The translations under genes were made by a program, and so were the position numbers. This document shows, piece by piece, positions 43,234 to 45,165 of a DNA stretch of 45,165 nt; the stretch's first letter is position 1; the number at the start of each line of letters is the position of its first letter. The notes under the pieces were generated by a model. The model was given only the letters and a program-made list of their open reading frames with translations, made no database searches and had not been told where the DNA came from. This DNA comes from Lachnospiraceae bacterium (GTDB lineage Bacteria; Bacillota; Clostridia; Lachnospirales; Lachnospiraceae), in NCBI GenBank assembly GCA_026169045.1, contig JAPFDH010000120.1:1-45165 (forward strand). The letters run 5' to 3'.

Positions 43234-43968
43234 CTACACTTCAATGTCAGCTATATGTTCTGCCAATATTCCTGCGGTGATATAAATAACCAGGCAAATA
43301 CTCATAATTACCCTGCCGATTAATGTTTCATACATTGGAGCCAAAAGGTCCGGCGAACTAAAACCAACGTATAAGAGAATAAATATCGGTACTGCATTCA
43401 TAATTTTTTGTTCATACTTTCTGGAAGATATCTGAACACGAATCTGTTCCTCCGTCATGGATTTCTCCTGAATCTGCATCACAGCCAAGTGAATGACTTC
43501 TGATAATTCTCCTCCACTTCTTTTTACCACAGAAAATATTTGAGCAAATGATTCGATCTCATCCAGTTCACTTCTTTTTCCAAATTCTTTCCAGACCTCT
43601 TCCACCGTTTTATTAATACTCATCTTAGAAACCATAACACGATATTCTCTGACTATTTCACTATCTATGCCCCACATATCCTCCATCTCTTTTATAACCT
43701 TTTTCATTGCATTTTCCACTGAATAACCAGATCGTAACATCCCGGAAAGTACGGTAATGCTATCTTTAAACTGCGCTAGTATTTTTTCATCCTGTTGTTT
43801 TTTTAATCGTAACTTTGTTTTTCTAAGATAAACAAATATAAAAGGAAGTCCAGGCAAAACCGGCCAGAAGCTTTTATAAAATACATAGCAGAATACTATT
43901 AATATTAAAAAGCCCTGTATCAGATACCTACCTTTCTGCATTTTGGTGAAAGAGAACTTCTTTCCCAT
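43234..43968 (-). CDS. TadB-like platform protein
   Basis: 244 residues from an ATG at 43968; a longer frame starts at 44052 but would overlap the ATPase gene by 125 bases. An ATG at 43941 is also possible. Two N-terminal helices (FLILIVFCYVFYKSFWPVLPGLPFIF), then the T2SSF domain with LSGMLRSGYSVENAMKKVIKEM and FAQIFSVVKRSGGELSEV, and C-terminal helices. It forms the pilus assembly platform with TadC. It follows the truncated cpaF, its usual neighbour. Confidence 0.85.
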   Translation of the reverse strand: MGKKFSFTKMQKGRYLIQGFLILIVFCYVFYKSFWPVLPGLPFIFVYLRKTKLRLKKQQDEKILAQFKDSITVLSGMLRSGYSVENAMKKVIKEMEDMWGIDSEIVREYRVMVSKMSINKTVEEVWKEFGKRSELDEIESFAQIFSVVKRSGGELSEVIHLAVMQIQEKSMTEEQIRVQISSRKYEQKIMNAVPIFILLYVGFSSPDLLAPMYETLIGRVIMSICLVIYITAGILAEHIADIEV

Positions 43969-44320
43969 ATCCTGCTGCCAGAAGTTTTTCTTTATGAACC
44001 AATTCCCTGGAACAGCAAATAAGTTTTCCTTTAATTTTTCCATCCTCTTCACCTTCTTCCTGAAATTGAAAAAGTGGATTTAATATGATTTTTTCATCCT
44101 CCAATCCTGCTATTTCTTCTATGTTCAACACCCTCCTGCTTTTATCGCGCAGTCTTCCGAGATGAATCAGAATATCAATTCCCGATGCAATCTGTCGTCG
44201 AACCGCTCCGAGAGGTAAATCCATTCCCATTAAAACCATCATTTCTATACGGGAAAGCATATCAGTCGGACTGTTTGCATGACCAGTAGACAAAGATCCA
44301 TCATGTCCTGTATTCATGGC
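43928..44320 (-). pseudogene. truncated cpaF/tadA secretion ATPase, C-terminal third only
   Basis: 129 codons match the C-terminal part of CpaF/TadA ATPases: AMNTGHDGSLSTGHANSPTDMLSRIEMMVLMG (Walker-B-proximal His box), then GAVRRQIASGIDILIHLGRLRDKSRRVLNIEEI and ILNPLFQF. The N-terminal domain, Walker A and Walker B (about 280-350 residues in relatives) are missing. Upstream codons read GVHIN and then TAG at 44336-44338, while CpaF would read ...ALDMLQ, so homology stops near 44320. Genes upstream belong to a mobile element. The fragment could only make an inactive peptide. Confidence 0.88.
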
Positions 44321-44426
44321 ATTTATATGGACTCCCTATGTTCCCATCATGCAGAAATACAATATCTGTACTTAATATACACTGTATATAACGTTATTAT
44401 CTTGCCATTCCACAGTTGCAAAAAGA

Positions 44427-44452
44427 AAAGAGAGCCTTTCACAGCCCTCTTT
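44427..44452 (-). terminator. terminator at the element edge
   Basis: AAAGAGGGCT and GGCTCTCTTT (minus strand, 44452-44427, two G-U pairs) form a 10-bp stem with a 6-base loop, followed by TTCTTTTTG. It closes the element's outermost gene and would also stop transcription from the element into the truncated Tad operon. Confidence 0.78.
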
Positions 44453-44465
44453 CATATTGACTTTC

Positions 44466-44762
44466 TCATTCATTTGTCATACTTAACAGTTTGGCAACCA
44501 ATGTCTCTAAACTTTTTCCCAAAAATGGGACAAAGTCTGGTATTGCACCAAATGCCATCCCAATTATTATCATTCGCCCACATTCTCTTGCAGATTCCAA
44601 TGCAAATCCATAACTCAAAACACCTGTCAGAATAAATATAATTGATAAAAAGTAAAGCAAAATATTTCCCAACATCATCGGAATTTTTAATAACCAGCGA
44701 ATCAATGTCATTACTGCAAGAATTAAATATAAAAACACTTTTATTATGTACTTAACCAACAT
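44466..44762 (-). CDS. small membrane protein of a mobile element
   Basis: 98 residues from the ATG at 44762, with GAGGG upstream. Three membrane helices (KYIIKVFLYLILAVMTLIRWLL, PMMLGNILLYFLSIIFILTGVLSYG, MIIIGMAFGAIPDFVP) and a short C-terminal amphipathic end. It resembles hypothetical membrane proteins carried by Tn916/Tn1549-like elements in Firmicutes; no function is known. A longer frame to 44861 runs through a tandem repeat and is probably not translated. Confidence 0.62.
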   Translation of the reverse strand: MLVKYIIKVFLYLILAVMTLIRWLLKIPMMLGNILLYFLSIIFILTGVLSYGFALESARECGRMIIIGMAFGAIPDFVPFLGKSLETLVAKLLSMTNE

Positions 44763-44769
44763 TTTTAAT

Positions 44770-44861
44770 CCCTCACTTTTTTGTCTTTCCGGACAGCAAG
44801 AATCTTGCCATCCGGACTTCCACTTTTTTGCTATCCGGGCTGCAAAATTCTTGCTATCCAA
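44770..44861 (-). repeat. 46-bp tandem duplication built of 23-bp units
   Basis: On the minus strand four 23-bp units follow one another (44861-44839, 44838-44816, 44815-44793, 44792-44770), each starting with a GGAT/GGAA-like core after CC or TT. Units 1 and 3 share AGCAAGA(A/T)T.TTGC; units 2 and 4 share CAAAAAAGTG. So a 46-bp unit is present twice, diverged. It lies between tnpV and the membrane gene and may be a binding-site array for element control. Confidence 0.7.
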
Positions 44862-44870
44862 TGCAGTTCA

Positions 44871-45165
44871 TTATCCTTTTGTGTATATCATTTCCGTCAA
44901 AATCATCTCTTCTGCATCATGACAAATGGCATTCATCCTCCTTGTCCATTCCATGTTGTCCTGCCTTTTTAATTTCTCTGTAATTCCTTGTTTCTCCATC
45001 ATCTGTTTTACTAATTGTTCTTCCCTATCCCTTGCTTCTGCATCAATCTGATTCAAATGCTCGACAAGTTTTCCTTGTAACAACAATATTTGATATTTTG
45101 CCTTTCTGTGTTCCTGTAAATAGCTTTTACGAAGCATCCCATATTTCCCATAAGTTGGTTCGATA
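44871..45165 (-). CDS. TnpV, transposon-encoded protein (partial)
   Basis: The C-terminal 98 codons are in the window; the frame runs open past the right edge with IEPTYGKYGMLRKSY upstream of the internal ATG, so the gene is incomplete here. RYGMLRKSYLQEHRK-like start, LLLQGKLVEHLNQIDAEA, and the ending MEWTRRMNAICHDAEEMILTEMIY match TnpV proteins found on Tn4451-type and Tn1549-type mobilizable elements. Its function is unknown. It is read toward the Tad cluster, like all genes here. Confidence 0.88.
   Translation of the reverse strand, partial: IEPTYGKYGMLRKSYLQEHRKAKYQILLLQGKLVEHLNQIDAEARDREEQLVKQMMEKQGITEKLKRQDNMEWTRRMNAICHDAEEMILTEMIYTKG

Larger units (their letters stand above)
44321..45165. 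mobile_element. edge of a mobilizable/conjugative element (TnpV-type)
   Basis: From about 44321 to the window end the content changes from Tad genes to typical transposon genes: a small membrane protein and TnpV. The left boundary is taken from the point where CpaF homology stops. The boundary region 44321-44426 is AT-rich with a palindrome ATAACGTTAT (44390-44399). The integrase and right end lie outside the window, so the element type (Tn4451-like or Tn1549-like) cannot be fixed. Confidence 0.7.

Noticed and set aside
44466-44861. 131-codon version of the element membrane protein
   Set aside because: The extra N-terminal codons run through the 46-bp tandem repeat from a TTG start, while a good ribosome binding site precedes the ATG at 44762.

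Overview
The window looks like chromosomal DNA of a low-GC, spore-forming Clostridia member, most likely Lachnospiraceae. The coding sequences are AT-rich with strong AGGAGG-type ribosome binding sites. A yyaC-type spore protein gene is present. Several protein families typical of that group also occur together: DUF5711, DUF6382-FHA, DUF5702, a Tad/Flp1 pilus cluster, and a translation GTPase fused to a NYN nuclease. I saw no tRNA, rRNA or CRISPR array. Taxonomy is inferred from gene content only.

Layout. 1-4025 (minus): a four-gene unit, telA-like, xpaC-like, D-2-hydroxyacid dehydrogenase and a PPC/DUF296 protein, with a terminator at its 3' end. 4132-5645 (plus): a MATE exporter behind a structured leader holding a possible 7-codon upstream ORF. 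5773-10635 (minus): a GH120-type beta-xylosidase, then a Tet(M)-like translational GTPase fused at its C-terminus to a complete Rae1/YacP (NYN) nuclease. 10846-18770 (minus): a phosphate regulon, pstS-pstC-pstA-pstB-phoU followed by phoU-phoB/phoP-phoR. The two halves are separated by a terminator and each has a Pho-box-like array of hexamers on an 11-bp period. 18993-21344 (minus): UbiB/ABC1 kinase, a small coiled-coil (phasin-like) protein and a diacylglycerol kinase family protein. 21520-26670 (minus): a XRE-cupin regulator, the polyamine transporter potABCD and truA, behind a strong promoter with a palindromic operator. 26888-32046 (minus): a CBM9-like protein, transketolase, DUF5711 and a LysM protein. 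32302-34371 (plus): yyaC, a TSCPD protein and murG. 34465-36296 (minus): a GltD-like oxidoreductase and a HIT protein. 36405-44320 (minus): a Tad-type pilus operon ending in a DUF6382-FHA protein. 44321-45165: the edge of a mobile element with a membrane protein and a TnpV fragment.

How it works together. Phosphate supply (Pst), its PhoU regulators and the two-component system form one regulon sharing promoter architecture. The polyamine transporter is probably controlled by its own XRE-cupin regulator. The Tad cluster encodes the membrane platform (TadB, TadC), a prepilin peptidase and four proteins with prepilin-like G/xxxxE or similar N-termini. Its ATPase gene (cpaF/tadA) survives only as the C-terminal third, because homology stops abruptly where the mobile element begins, so the apparatus is probably inactive unless another ATPase serves it.

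The most interesting item is the GTPase-Rae1 fusion. It physically joins an EF-G/Tet(M)-like factor, which by family acts at the ribosomal A site, to a nuclease known to cut mRNA at the ribosomal A site. The domain IV tip lacks the Tet(M)-type sequence, which suggests a role in ribosome rescue or mRNA quality control rather than drug resistance.
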